Shown here in pieces: positions 54,878 through 63,234 of a stretch of 64,000 nt of DNA. Source of the DNA: Chloroflexota bacterium (GTDB taxonomy: Bacteria > Chloroflexota > Anaerolineae > Aggregatilineales > Phototrophicaceae); assembly GCA_011523515.1 (NCBI GenBank), contig WTGO01000113.1, forward strand, positions 1-64,000, given 5' to 3'. The number at the start of each line of letters is the position of its first letter. The stretch's first letter is position 1. The position numbers were made by a program, and so were the translations under genes. Below the pieces are notes generated by a model. That model saw only the letters and a program-made list of their open reading frames with translations. It was not told the DNA's origin and did no database searches.

Positions 54878-54906
54878 TTGATTTTCCGCCGCCCAAGGGC
54901 TAAACT
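54878..54906 (+). promoter_or_regulatory. Promoter of tRNA-Arg
   Basis: TTGATT (54878-54883) and TAAACT (54901-54906) are 17 bases apart, and the -10 ends 13 bases before the tRNA 5' end, leaving a short leader. Confidence 0.6.
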
Positions 54907-54919
54907 GGTTGGCGTAGAA

Positions 54920-54992
54920 GTGCCTGTAGCTCAGTGGATAGAGCACTGGTCTACGGAACCAGGTGTCGGGAGTTCGAATCTCTCCAGGCACG
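54920..54992 (+). tRNA. tRNA-Arg (ACG)
   Basis: A 73-base cloverleaf. The acceptor stem GTGCCTG pairs with CAGGCAC, with D stem GCTC/GAGC, anticodon stem CTGGT/ACCAG, loop CTACGGA (anticodon ACG, 54953-54955) and T stem GGGAG/CTCTC with one G-T pair around TTCGAAT. The discriminator base is G and no CCA is encoded. ACG decodes CGN arginine codons. A terminator follows. Confidence 0.96.
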
Positions 54993-55000
54993 AAACCATG

Positions 55001-55027
55001 AACCAGCCGCCGGGCTGGTTTTTTCTT
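55001..55027 (+). terminator. Rho-independent terminator of tRNA-Arg
   Basis: The stem AACCAGCC (55001-55008) pairs exactly with GGCTGGTT (55013-55020) around a GCCG loop, followed by TTTTCTT. It lies 8 bases after the tRNA. Confidence 0.9.
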
Positions 55028-55098
55028 GCTTGCTTTGCGCTAGGCAGGTCCCGTGGCATGCCGGCCCTGGTCGAGTCTGTTCCCGCTGCGTCAGCCGA

Positions 55099-56773
55099 TC
55101 AATCGGCCGATTGCAGCGCCTGGAAGCAAGGCGTTTCGCCCGGCGCCGGCGAGTTGACAAAAGCGCCCCGCTCAATCACCGCCTTCCGCCCGCCCAGCGA
55201 CTCGATTTTGCGCAGCTGATCCGCTTTCGCCCGCCGATCAACCGCTTCCGGATCCAGAATTTCGCGCAGCTTGGCCTCGTAATCCTTGAGCAGCTGCAGC
55301 GTCCCTTGGTCCGGATTCAACGCCAGGTCATCAGCTTCAACTGGATCAGCCGTCAAGTCGAAGAGCTGCGCCGGTCCAGAGACATGGTAGATGAACTTGT
55401 AGCGTCGGTCGCGCAGCATGAAATAAGCGCTGGGCGATCCGATCGCGTGGTATTCCGAAAACACCGTCCGGTCATGAGGATCTTCCGCTGCTATCTGCCA
55501 CAGCAACTCGCCCGGCAGCGAGCGGTCCGCTTCGTCGCGCGCGCAGCCGATCGCGTCCAGCACCGTGGGATGGCAATCCACCAGCGATATCGGCGTGTCC
55601 ACGACGCGGCCCGCCGGCACATCCGGCCCCGACATGATAAAGGGGATGGCGCAGGCTTCTTCGTACATGGTGAATTTGCCGTAGATGCCGCGCGCGCCCA
55701 GGTGCTCGCCATGATCCGAGGTATAGATCACGCGTGTCTTCTGCCGCAGATTCAGCCCGTCCAGCGCCGATAGTACGCGCCCGACTTGATCGTCAAGAAA
55801 ACTGCAAATGCCGTAATAAGTGGCGTGCAAACGGCGGATGGTCGCCTCGTCAAATGATTGCTCGCAGCTGAAAGGCTTGTCCGCTACTGGACTATTTTGA
55901 GGCGCTTATCTCTACCTCACCCCCCGACCCCCTCTCCGAATCATCGGAGAGGGGGAGCAAACCTGGCCAAATCCGGTAATTTCAGGTTGCATTGCCTTGC
56001 GAACGCGCTACCTTATGTATTGTTTTCGCATTATCCTAGTTTACTTTGTGTAAGATTTGCAGTACCGGACAAGCCTTGAAGAAGCGCCGCATATAGTCGT
56101 AAGTCGGGTGGCGCGGCCAATCGGCATCCCGCCATTGGGGCGGCAGCTGAATATCCTGGTGAGGGTAAAGCGAATAGGTTTCCGGAGGAGACAACCAAGG
56201 CGGATGCGGGGTCACGAATGACAAGAATAGCGCCCATGGCTGGGTATCATTCTGATGCGCGCGCAGCCAGCGGATAGCATTATCCCGATTGCGAATGTCA
56301 TACTGCTGATAGGTGGAATCGCCCGGTCCCGCTTCGTTTATGCCCGGCCGCCAATCACGCTGCACCGATCCGTCGCGGATGCCGCTGACCGGATCGCCAA
56401 TGCCGTCAACCACATGCAGCGGTTCAATTTCCTCGGTAAAGCCGTTGTCGTCATCCGCGCTGCGAAAATGCAGCTTGCCGATGGAATCGACGCGATGACC
56501 GGCCGCCTTCAAGCGATGCCCCCAGCCGGCGACACCGCCGTCGTAGGGAAAACCGTTGTCCCAATTGCCGATTTCGTGCACATACTGCCCCGTGGCCAGC
56601 GACGCCCGCGCCGGCACGCAGATGGGGCAGTTGGTGTATGCATTGCTGAAGCGCGTCCCGCCCGCCGCCAGCCGGTCCAGGTTGGGCGTCTGAACCAGCG
56701 GGTGCCCGGCACAGCCCATAGCGGCCGCCTGATGCTGATCGGAAATGATGAAGAGCAGGTTAGATGGACTCAT
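55099..56773 (-). pseudogene. Sulfatase gene interrupted by a MITE
   Basis: Two pieces of one sulfatase lie on either side of a 204-bp element. The N-terminal piece (56773-56077) has LLFIISDQHQAAAMGCAGHP and the formylglycine motif in CPICVPARASLATG (CxPxR). The C-terminal piece (55868-55099) has DDQVGRVLSALDGL and YTSDHGEHLGARGIYGK. After removing the element and one copy of the TGAA target duplication, the two join in frame (YDYMRRFFSCEQSFDEATIR) and give a 488-aa protein, of normal size for the family. The substrate is unknown, but nearby fucosidase and sugar transport genes suggest a sulfated glycan. Confidence 0.9.
55873..56076. mobile_element. 204-bp MITE with 17-bp terminal inverted repeats and TGAA target duplication
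   Basis: The left end AGGCTTGTCCGCTACTG (55873-55889) and the right end, read as reverse complement, AGGCTTGTCCGGTACTG (56076-56060) differ at one base. TGAA flanks both sides (55869-55872 and 56077-56080). Inside is a 12-bp hairpin (CCCCCTCTCCGA, 55928-55939, with TCGGAGAGGGGG, 55944-55955). No protein is encoded, so it must be moved by a transposase elsewhere. Confidence 0.88.
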
Positions 56774-57116
56774 GAGCTTCCTTCACGCAAATAAACGGCG
56801 ACGCCCAAAGCATAGCCCATCGCCGCGCCAGGACACAAATGCAGGGCGCGACTGAAGCGCAATGTCTTCGCGCGGCTGCGAGTCGCCCATCGCACCAATC
56901 GCGCATTTTCGGGCGACATACAATGTCGCCCCTACGACGGATCTGATACCGGATTCGCATTCCAAAGTTGGCCTTGCTTCTGTGACTGCGCGGCAACTAA
57001 TTCATTACGGCGCTCGACAATAATCAACAAAAGCGCAATTCGTTGGCGCAGCTTGCCTGGCGGAACGCGCGGGGCTACACTTCTGCAGATTGACTGCCCT
57101 ACGGAATCATACGCGC
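56774..57116. repeat. Intergenic gap with a GGGCGACAT palindrome
   Basis: A 343-bp gap between divergent genes. A perfect 9-bp inverted repeat GGGCGACAT/ATGTCGCCC with a 3-base loop (56911-56931), followed by CCTAC, is similar in character to the GGGCGAGCC hairpin at 59497. Small open frames there are not convincing genes. The remaining sequence shows nothing I can name. Confidence 0.6.
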
Positions 57117-58169
57117 ATGCCATACACGATACACGCGAAACCCCTCCAACAGTTGACGCGCGACATCTTCGCCGCCGCCGGCGCGCCAGCGGACATCGCC
57201 GCGGTCGTGGCCGAGTCGCTGGTGACGACCAACCTCTTCGGGCATGACTCGCACGGCGTGCTGCGCGTGAAACAATACGTCAATATGATTCGTGACGACT
57301 TGATCAAACCGGCCGAGCGTCCCCGCATTCGCAAGCGCTCCGGCGCCACCGCCATGGTGACGAATGGTTATGGTTTTGGGCAAACCGGCGCGCGTTTCGC
57401 CGCCAAGTTGGCGATTGAGCTGGGGCGCAAGCATGGTATTGCAGCGGTATCGCTGGGTCAGACGACGCACATCGGGCGCCTGGGTGAATATACCCAGCTA
57501 ATCGCCGCGGCCGGGCTGATCGGCATCGGCTTCACCAGCGGCAGCATGTTCAGCGGCTGGGTCGCGCCTTATGGCGGACGCGAGAAAGTCTTCAGCACCA
57601 ATCCCATGTCATTCGCCGTGCCCTGCGGCGGCGAGGGCACGCTGCTGCTCGATTTCGCCACCGCCGGCATGGCGCATGGCAAGGTGCTGTTGGCCCGCGC
57701 CAAGGGCGAAAGCGTGCCGCAAGGCATGATGCTCGACAAAAACGGCCGGCCCAGTACAGACGCCAGCATCGTCGACGATGGCGCCGTGCTGCTGGCGATG
57801 GGCGCTTACAAAGGCTCGGGCTTGTCCATGATGATGGAGATCATTCCCACCCTATTGGCGGGCAAACGTCCCATCGTCTCGCCCGACTTTCACTACGGCA
57901 ATCCTACCCTGCTGATGGCGCTGTCTCTTGACGCCTTTGATGACGAGACGGATTTCGTCCAACAGGTCGAGGCGCTGAAGCGGCATGTCAAATCGGTGAA
58001 GCCGGCCGAGGGCTTTGATGAGGTGCTGCTGCCCGGCGAGCCGGAGTCGCGCTCATACGCGCAGCGAGTACGCGCGGGCATCCCGCTGCCCGACAGCGTC
58101 TGGGCCGATCTGCAAGCGCTGGCGGAAGAGCTGAGCGTGGCGCTGCCGACGCTTGATGCGGCAACCTGA
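57117..58169 (+). CDS. Ldh_2 family malate/L-lactate/sulfolactate-type dehydrogenase
   Basis: A 350-aa NAD(P)-dependent dehydrogenase of the Ldh_2/YlbC fold. I see the N-terminal GHDSHGVLRVKQYV, GAVLLAMGAYKGSGLSMMME, the active-site region VSLGQTTHIGRLGEYT with the catalytic His, and FSTNPMSFAVPCGGEG. The start is the ATG at 57117 (MPYTIHAK). Members act on malate, lactate, sulfolactate, ureidoglycolate and others, so the substrate is open; a role in the catabolism of a sugar breakdown product fits the context. Confidence 0.9.
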   Translation: MPYTIHAKPLQQLTRDIFAAAGAPADIAAVVAESLVTTNLFGHDSHGVLRVKQYVNMIRDDLIKPAERPRIRKRSGATAMVTNGYGFGQTGARFAAKLAIELGRKHGIAAVSLGQTTHIGRLGEYTQLIAAAGLIGIGFTSGSMFSGWVAPYGGREKVFSTNPMSFAVPCGGEGTLLLDFATAGMAHGKVLLARAKGESVPQGMMLDKNGRPSTDASIVDDGAVLLAMGAYKGSGLSMMMEIIPTLLAGKRPIVSPDFHYGNPTLLMALSLDAFDDETDFVQQVEALKRHVKSVKPAEGFDEVLLPGEPESRSYAQRVRAGIPLPDSVWADLQALAEELSVALPTLDAAT

Positions 58170-58227
58170 ATGAGCCGATACAATTGCGGTGGATCATCCG
58201 CGCAGAATGGAAAAGGAGAACCATACG

Positions 58228-59469
58228 ATGCATCAGCCCAAAGCGACCAAAGGCAACACCGACTGGTTTGTGAACGACCGCTTCGGCATGTTCATTCATT
58301 GGGGACTCTACGCCCTGCCGGCGCGCCACGAATGGGTGAAGAACCGCGAAGAACTGACAGACGAGCAGTACGCGCCCTTCTTCAAGTACTTCAATCCCAA
58401 ACGCTTTGATCCCGATCGTTGGGCGGAGCTGGCGCAGGCGGCCGGCATGAAATACATGGTCATCACCTCGAAACATCACGAGGGCTTCTGCCTCTGGGAT
58501 TCACAATTCACCGATTACAAGGCGACCAACACGCCCTGGGGCAAGGACCTGCTGCAAGAGGTCGTGCGCGCCTTCCGCAGCCGCGGTTTGAAGATCGGCT
58601 TCTACTATTCGCTGATCGACTGGCATCATCCCGATTTCACCGTCGACATGCGGCACTCGCAGCGCAACCACCCCGACCGCGCTGCTCTGAACCAAGGACG
58701 CGACATGAGCAAGTACCGCGCCTACATGAAGAATCAGGTGCGCGAACTGCTCACCAACTTCGGCAAGATCGACGTGATCTGGTACGACTTTTCTTACCCG
58801 GGCCCGGACGGTAAGGGACGCGACGACTGGGACAGCGCAGGCTTGGAGGAACTAAGCCGCTCGCTGCAACCGGAAATCATCATCAACAACCGGCTCGACC
58901 TGCCCTCATCGGCCGATATCTACACGCCCGAGCAATTTCAGCCGCGCGGGTGGGTGCGCGTGGACGGCCAGCCGGTCGTCTGGGAGACTTGCCAGACCTT
59001 CAGCGGCTCCTGGGGTTACCATCGCGATGAAGCCACCTGGAAGAGCCCGGGCCAGTTGATTCGGATGCTTGTCAACACAGTCGCGACCGGCGGCAACCTG
59101 TTGATGAACGTGGGGCCAACCGCCCTGGGCGAATTGGACAGCCGGGCCGAGGATGCCTTGCGCGTTTATGGCGACTGGATGCGCCAGCACAGCGAGTCGA
59201 TCTACGGCTGCACCGCCAGCGCGCTAAAGGCGCCGCGAGACTGCCGCCTGACGCAGAATGGCGACCGGCTCTACGCGCACATTTTCGCCTATCCCTTCCG
59301 CCATCTGCACATCGACGATATCGGCGACCGCATCGAATACGTCGAGTTTCTGCATGATGGCAGCGAGATTCACTTCAGCGTGGACGCGGCCAATTCCGCG
59401 ATCCTGCAACTGCCGGTCGTCCAGCCGCGGGCCGAGGTGCCGGTGGTTAAACTTTACTTGAAGTCCTAG
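58228..59469 (+). CDS. Alpha-L-fucosidase (GH29)
   Basis: A 413-aa glycoside hydrolase. FGMFIHWGLYALPARHEWVK, GMKYMVITSKHHEGFCLWDS, WGKDLLQEVVRAFRSRG and FYYSLIDWHHPDF are classic GH29 signatures; the nucleophile is probably the Asp in KIDVIWYDFSYPGPDG. The C-terminal region (VEFLHDGSEIHFSVDAANS) is the usual beta-domain. No signal peptide is seen, so it is probably cytoplasmic, acting on sugars brought in by the transporter. AAGGAG precedes the ATG at 58228. Ldh_2 is directly upstream. Confidence 0.92.
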   Translation: MHQPKATKGNTDWFVNDRFGMFIHWGLYALPARHEWVKNREELTDEQYAPFFKYFNPKRFDPDRWAELAQAAGMKYMVITSKHHEGFCLWDSQFTDYKATNTPWGKDLLQEVVRAFRSRGLKIGFYYSLIDWHHPDFTVDMRHSQRNHPDRAALNQGRDMSKYRAYMKNQVRELLTNFGKIDVIWYDFSYPGPDGKGRDDWDSAGLEELSRSLQPEIIINNRLDLPSSADIYTPEQFQPRGWVRVDGQPVVWETCQTFSGSWGYHRDEATWKSPGQLIRMLVNTVATGGNLLMNVGPTALGELDSRAEDALRVYGDWMRQHSESIYGCTASALKAPRDCRLTQNGDRLYAHIFAYPFRHLHIDDIGDRIEYVEFLHDGSEIHFSVDAANSAILQLPVVQPRAEVPVVKLYLKS

Positions 59470-59489
59470 GAACTCACTCAAATCAGCCT

Positions 59490-59565
59490 GCTGTAGGGGC
59501 GAGCCTTGGCTCGCCCACTTGACGTAACAGCAACGTATTGATGCGGCGGGCGACCTGCCTACAAA
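59490..59565. repeat. REP-like palindromic element
   Basis: A 76-bp element bounded by TGTAGGGGCGA and a reversed GGGCGACCTGCCTACA. It contains a hairpin GGGCGAGCC-TT-GGCTCGCCC (59497-59516). It lies downstream of the fucosidase gene and shares its GTAGGGGCGA core with the palindrome at 56911-56935. Confidence 0.6.
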
Positions 59566-59585
59566 CCGCATATTGACCGCGCTCG

Positions 59586-61301
59586 TTAGCCGGCGTAGGC
59601 GACTTCCAAAAGCTGGTTGGTCGCGACATCGGTCAGTGTCTCTTCCGCGCCATTGGGCCAGCGGATTCGTAACTCGCGGATAGTCGCCGCGCCCAAGCCG
59701 AAGTGCAGCGCCGTGTCATTGCCTGCCCCAAGGCTCGAGCCGCACTTGACCTCTTGTAGCAGCTGTCGCCCGTCATCGGTCGTGATCGTTACTCGCGCGC
59801 CGATGGCATCGCGATTGATGTCGCCGCCGCCGACCAGACGAATGTTGAGCCAGTTGTTCGACTTGCCGATGGCGCCGGTATTGCGGTACAAGCGGTAGCC
59901 CTCGTTCCAGTTGCCCAGCACAAAATCGAGCAAGCCGTCCTGGTCATAGTCGGCGTAGGCCAAACCCATGCTTGGTTTCAGATTGTCGAGCCAGTCTTGC
60001 GGCGTGGCGTCAGCGAAAGCGCCGTCGCCCTGATTTCGGAAAAGAAAATCGCGGTACTCAAACATCATGCCTTCGGGCCCTGATTCGATATCGAATTGGA
60101 TAAATTCAGTGGCCGTGAGATAGAGATCCAGCCAACTGTCGTTGTCGTAGTCGAAGAAGACAGTGCCCCAGCCGACCGCGCTGCTGGGCCCCACCACCAC
60201 GCCGGCTTCTTCCGCGACATCGTCGAAGGTGCCGTCGCCCTGGTTCTGCAACAGCACCATGCCATTGACCATATCGGAGAAATAGAAATCCAGATCGAGG
60301 TCGTTGTCGTAGTCGCCAACCGCCAGCCCCATGCCGTGGATGAAGGTGCGGGCGCCCGCTTCAATGGAGACTTCGCTGAAACACCAAAGGCCGCAGCCGG
60401 GGCCGTCGTTGCGCCAGAGGATATTGCCCAGCATATTCTTGAATTGGTCGTTGACGACGTAGATATCGGCGTCGCCGTCATTGTCATAGTCGGTGAAGCT
60501 GGCGCTGAATCCCGCGCCCAGCAGCAAATCATAATCCAGCAAATGCGTGACATCCTCAAAGCTACCATCGCCGCGATTATGATAGAGCGTGTCGCGCGCT
60601 TCGTCGTGTTCGCGCGTGATATTGGGGTCGCCGCACTCCGGGAAGCAGGACCAGTTGACCACGTAAAGATCCAGATAGCTGTCGCCGTCGAAGTCGCCCC
60701 AGGTGGCGGTTGTGCCCTTGCCGGCATCGCCGACGCCCGCCTGGTCGGTCACATCGCTGAAGCCGCGGCCGCGGTCGTTGTGGAAGAGCGTGTTGGCGCC
60801 GTGATTCAGCACATAGAGATCCGGCCAGCCGTCATTGTCATAATCGGCCCAGACCGCGCCGCCGGTTTCGGCCTGTTCCAGCGCGACCTGCGGCGAAAGC
60901 TCGGAGACAGAAAATGTGCCATCGCCATTATTGCGGTACAAGACGCTGGGATCGCGATTGCCGGTGACGTAGAGGTCGAGCCAGCCATCGCGGTCATAGT
61001 CGCCCCAGGCTTGGCCGATGCCCAGATAGCCGTTGGCGAATTCGTCCTCAAACAGCTCCCAGTAGCCGCTGTGCGTGGCGGTGATTCCGGCGGCTTCGCT
61101 GACGTCAACGAAGGGCTCGGGTTTGCCGATGGCGGTCAGAAAAACGACGCTACAAATCAGCAAGGCATTGCGGGCAAAAGAGGCAATGGGACGCTTTACG
61201 CTTTCAGGTCGGGCAGACCGGCGTCGCGTGAAAAAAGTCTCCCCCCATCGCGGTGGGGGGAGATTTAGATGGGCGTTAATCTTGGCGCGCCGCCTGTTCA
61301 T
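59586..61301 (-). CDS. CRTAC1-family secreted protein (FG-GAP/VCBS repeats, ASPIC/UnbV domain)
   Basis: A roughly 570-aa protein. A hydrophobic signal-like stretch (SFARNALLICSVVFLTAIG) precedes Asp-rich FG-GAP/VCBS repeats (WGDYDRDGWLDLYVTGNRD, WADYDNDGWPDLYVLN), which are calcium-binding beta-propeller blades, and a C-terminal ASPIC/UnbV domain (NWLNIRLVGGGDINRDAIGA). Start uncertain: the only upstream ATG in frame is at 61301, but a terminator hairpin lies inside that stretch (61238-61263), so a start nearer 61180 may be the real one. It is next to the ABC transporter genes. Confidence 0.75.
   Translation of the reverse strand: MNRRRAKINAHLNLPPPRWGETFFTRRRSARPESVKRPIASFARNALLICSVVFLTAIGKPEPFVDVSEAAGITATHSGYWELFEDEFANGYLGIGQAWGDYDRDGWLDLYVTGNRDPSVLYRNNGDGTFSVSELSPQVALEQAETGGAVWADYDNDGWPDLYVLNHGANTLFHNDRGRGFSDVTDQAGVGDAGKGTTATWGDFDGDSYLDLYVVNWSCFPECGDPNITREHDEARDTLYHNRGDGSFEDVTHLLDYDLLLGAGFSASFTDYDNDGDADIYVVNDQFKNMLGNILWRNDGPGCGLWCFSEVSIEAGARTFIHGMGLAVGDYDNDLDLDFYFSDMVNGMVLLQNQGDGTFDDVAEEAGVVVGPSSAVGWGTVFFDYDNDSWLDLYLTATEFIQFDIESGPEGMMFEYRDFLFRNQGDGAFADATPQDWLDNLKPSMGLAYADYDQDGLLDFVLGNWNEGYRLYRNTGAIGKSNNWLNIRLVGGGDINRDAIGARVTITTDDGRQLLQEVKCGSSLGAGNDTALHFGLGAATIRELRIRWPNGAEETLTDVATNQLLEVAYAG
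61231..61263 (-). terminator. Rho-independent terminator downstream of the sugar permease operon
   Basis: On the minus strand TCTCCCCCCA pairs with TGGGGGGAGA (10-bp stem, 6-base loop, 61263-61238) and is followed by CTTTTTT. It lies 86 bp after the second permease gene. It overlaps the 5' part of the long CRTAC1 open frame, a reason to doubt that start. Confidence 0.8.
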
Positions 61302-61348
61302 TATTGGCTGAGAATCAAGTCTCTGATTGCACAGGTTGGTCGTGAGCC

Positions 61349-62236
61349 TTAGCCCTTGACGCCGGACGTCGCGATTCCCTCGACGAAGTAACGCTGCCCG
61401 AAAATGAAGACGAGCAGAACCGGGATCACCGCGATGGTCGCCACCGCCATCATCAAGTGCCACTCGGTATTGCCGTAGGCGCCTTGATACTGAACCAGGC
61501 AAACCGGCAGCGTCTGCACATCGGGTGTGCGCAGATAGAGCAGCGGACCGAAGAAATTGTTCCAGTTGCCGATGAAGGCGAATATCGCCAGGGTCGCCAG
61601 CGCCGGTTTGGACAGGGGGATGAAAATCTGCAGCAGGATGCGGGCGTGGCCGGCGCCGTCGATTTTGGCGGCGTCGATCAGCTCTTCCGGAATAGTCAAG
61701 AAGAATTGCCGCAGCAGGAAGATGAAGAATGGCCAGCCGAACCAGGGCGGCACCATCAGCGGCAAATGCGTATCCAGCCAGCCGAAGCGATTGAAGAGCA
61801 CGTACTGCGGCACCACCAGCGCTTCGTTGGGCAGCAGCATGGTCGCCAGAACGATGGCGAAGAAGAAATTCTTGCCGCGGGCCTTCAAGCGCGCGAAGGC
61901 ATAAGCCGCCAAAGTGCAAGAGACCAAATTACCGATGATATTGTTGACGGTGATTTTCAGCGAATTCCAGGTGCAGGTAGTGAAATTGACGTAGCCGTAG
62001 CCGTACCAACCATCGGCGAAATTCTCCCATTGCAAAGTTTCCGGGATCAGGCGCGGTGGAAAAGCGAAGACCTGATTCAGCGGCTTCAGCGCGGTCGATA
62101 CCATGACGATGAAGGGCAAGATAAAGGCGATACCGAGCGGGATCAGCAGGCAAAAGGTGACGATGATGCCGATGGCGCGACGACCCTTGACAGACTTGGC
62201 CCAGTCGACCTGTTCTTTCCGTTTTTGCGGCGCCAC
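61349..62236 (-). CDS. Sugar ABC transporter permease, MalG-like
   Basis: A 295-aa permease starting with a GTG that overlaps the stop of the upstream permease (TAGTG). It has six predicted membrane segments. The cytoplasmic EAA loop is recognisable (EELIDAAKIDGAGHARIL; IFIPLSKPALATLAIFAF), the contact site for the ATPase. The second transmembrane subunit of a carbohydrate-uptake (CUT1-type) transporter; the ATPase gene is not in the window. A strong terminator follows. Confidence 0.94.
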   Translation of the reverse strand: MAPQKRKEQVDWAKSVKGRRAIGIIVTFCLLIPLGIAFILPFIVMVSTALKPLNQVFAFPPRLIPETLQWENFADGWYGYGYVNFTTCTWNSLKITVNNIIGNLVSCTLAAYAFARLKARGKNFFFAIVLATMLLPNEALVVPQYVLFNRFGWLDTHLPLMVPPWFGWPFFIFLLRQFFLTIPEELIDAAKIDGAGHARILLQIFIPLSKPALATLAIFAFIGNWNNFFGPLLYLRTPDVQTLPVCLVQYQGAYGNTEWHLMMAVATIAVIPVLLVFIFGQRYFVEGIATSGVKG

Positions 62237-63147
62237 TACGATTCACCCTCGTAGTAGACCCAGCGCCTGCCCACGCGGAATTGGATGCCGGTCAGCACCA
62301 TTAGAATGACAAACATGATCCAGGCGACCGCCGCGGCCACGCCCAGCTGCAAGAAAATGAAAGCGTTCTCCCATAAGTACCAGATCAAGACGTTGCTTGA
62401 TTCGCCGGGACCTCCTTCCGTCATGACGCGAATCTCGGTGAAGTTCTGGAAAGAGCTGACGACTGAAATGATGATGACGAAGAAGAGCACCGGCGAGAGC
62501 ATGGGCAGCGTGACGTTGCTGAATTTCGCCCATTGGCCAGCGCCGTCTATTTCAGCTGACTCGTAAAGTTCTTTGGGCACGCCCTGCAAACCGGCCAGTA
62601 GAATAATCATAATCGGGCCGACGGAGAACAGGCTCATGATAATCAGCGACGGTTTGACCCAGGTTTTGCTGAATATCCAGGGCGGACCTATGATGCCGAT
62701 CTGCTTTAGCGTGTAATTCAGGATGCCGAGGCGCGGATTAAAGATCCAGATCCACACCAGCGCCACCGCCACACCCGCGGTCACCGTAGGCAGGTAGTAG
62801 ACGGCGCGAAAGAAGGCGATGCCGGGCACCTTTTGGTTGAGCAAAATCGCCAGCAGCAAGGCAAATGATACGCCGAAGACGACCCTGCCGACGACAATGT
62901 AAAGGGTATTGCCGACTGACGTCCAAAAGATCGGATCGTCAAAGAGCTTGGCATAATTGTCCAGCCCGATGAATTGCAGATCGTCCAGCGAGATGCGCCA
63001 GTCGGTGAAGCTCAAACCCAGCATGCCGAATACGGGTCCTATGCTGAAGACGACCAAGCCGATCAGCCAGGGCAGGATGAATAAATAGAATATGCGCTCT
63101 TCACGCCGGGCGGCGGCCGATATTCGCGGGAAGTACTTTCGTAACAT
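62236..63147 (-). CDS. Sugar ABC transporter permease, MalF-like
   Basis: A 303-aa permease with the usual six membrane segments, beginning RREERIFYLFILPWLIGLVV, and an EAA loop (ELYESAEIDGAGQWAKFSNV). It pairs with the MalG-like subunit by direct overlap. It sits downstream of the binding-protein gene, separated by 87 bp that hold a hairpin. Confidence 0.94.
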   Translation of the reverse strand: MLRKYFPRISAAARREERIFYLFILPWLIGLVVFSIGPVFGMLGLSFTDWRISLDDLQFIGLDNYAKLFDDPIFWTSVGNTLYIVVGRVVFGVSFALLLAILLNQKVPGIAFFRAVYYLPTVTAGVAVALVWIWIFNPRLGILNYTLKQIGIIGPPWIFSKTWVKPSLIIMSLFSVGPIMIILLAGLQGVPKELYESAEIDGAGQWAKFSNVTLPMLSPVLFFVIIISVVSSFQNFTEIRVMTEGGPGESSNVLIWYLWENAFIFLQLGVAAAVAWIMFVILMVLTGIQFRVGRRWVYYEGES

Positions 63148-63183
63148 AAGTTCAGCGCTCGCAGTTACGGAATTCAGAATTGA

Positions 63184-63206
63184 GGGAGAACGCTTGGCGC
63201 TCTCCC
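63184..63206 (-). promoter_or_regulatory. Intercistronic stem-loop between binding protein and permease genes
   Basis: GGGAGAACGC (63184-63193) pairs with GCGCTCTCCC (63197-63206) with one mismatch around a TTG loop. There is no T-run after it, so it is more likely an RNA-stability or attenuation element than a full terminator. Confidence 0.6.
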
Positions 63207-63234
63207 CCGTTATTTTGCAGCTTACAACTGCAAA

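Noticed and set aside
54809-54991. An open frame antisense to tRNA-Arg.
   Set aside because: The tRNA cloverleaf explains the sequence.
61302-61919. The upstream 5' half of the longest frame over the CRTAC1 gene (from 61919).
   Set aside because: It is antisense/out-of-frame sequence under the MalG-like permease; the real protein begins after it.
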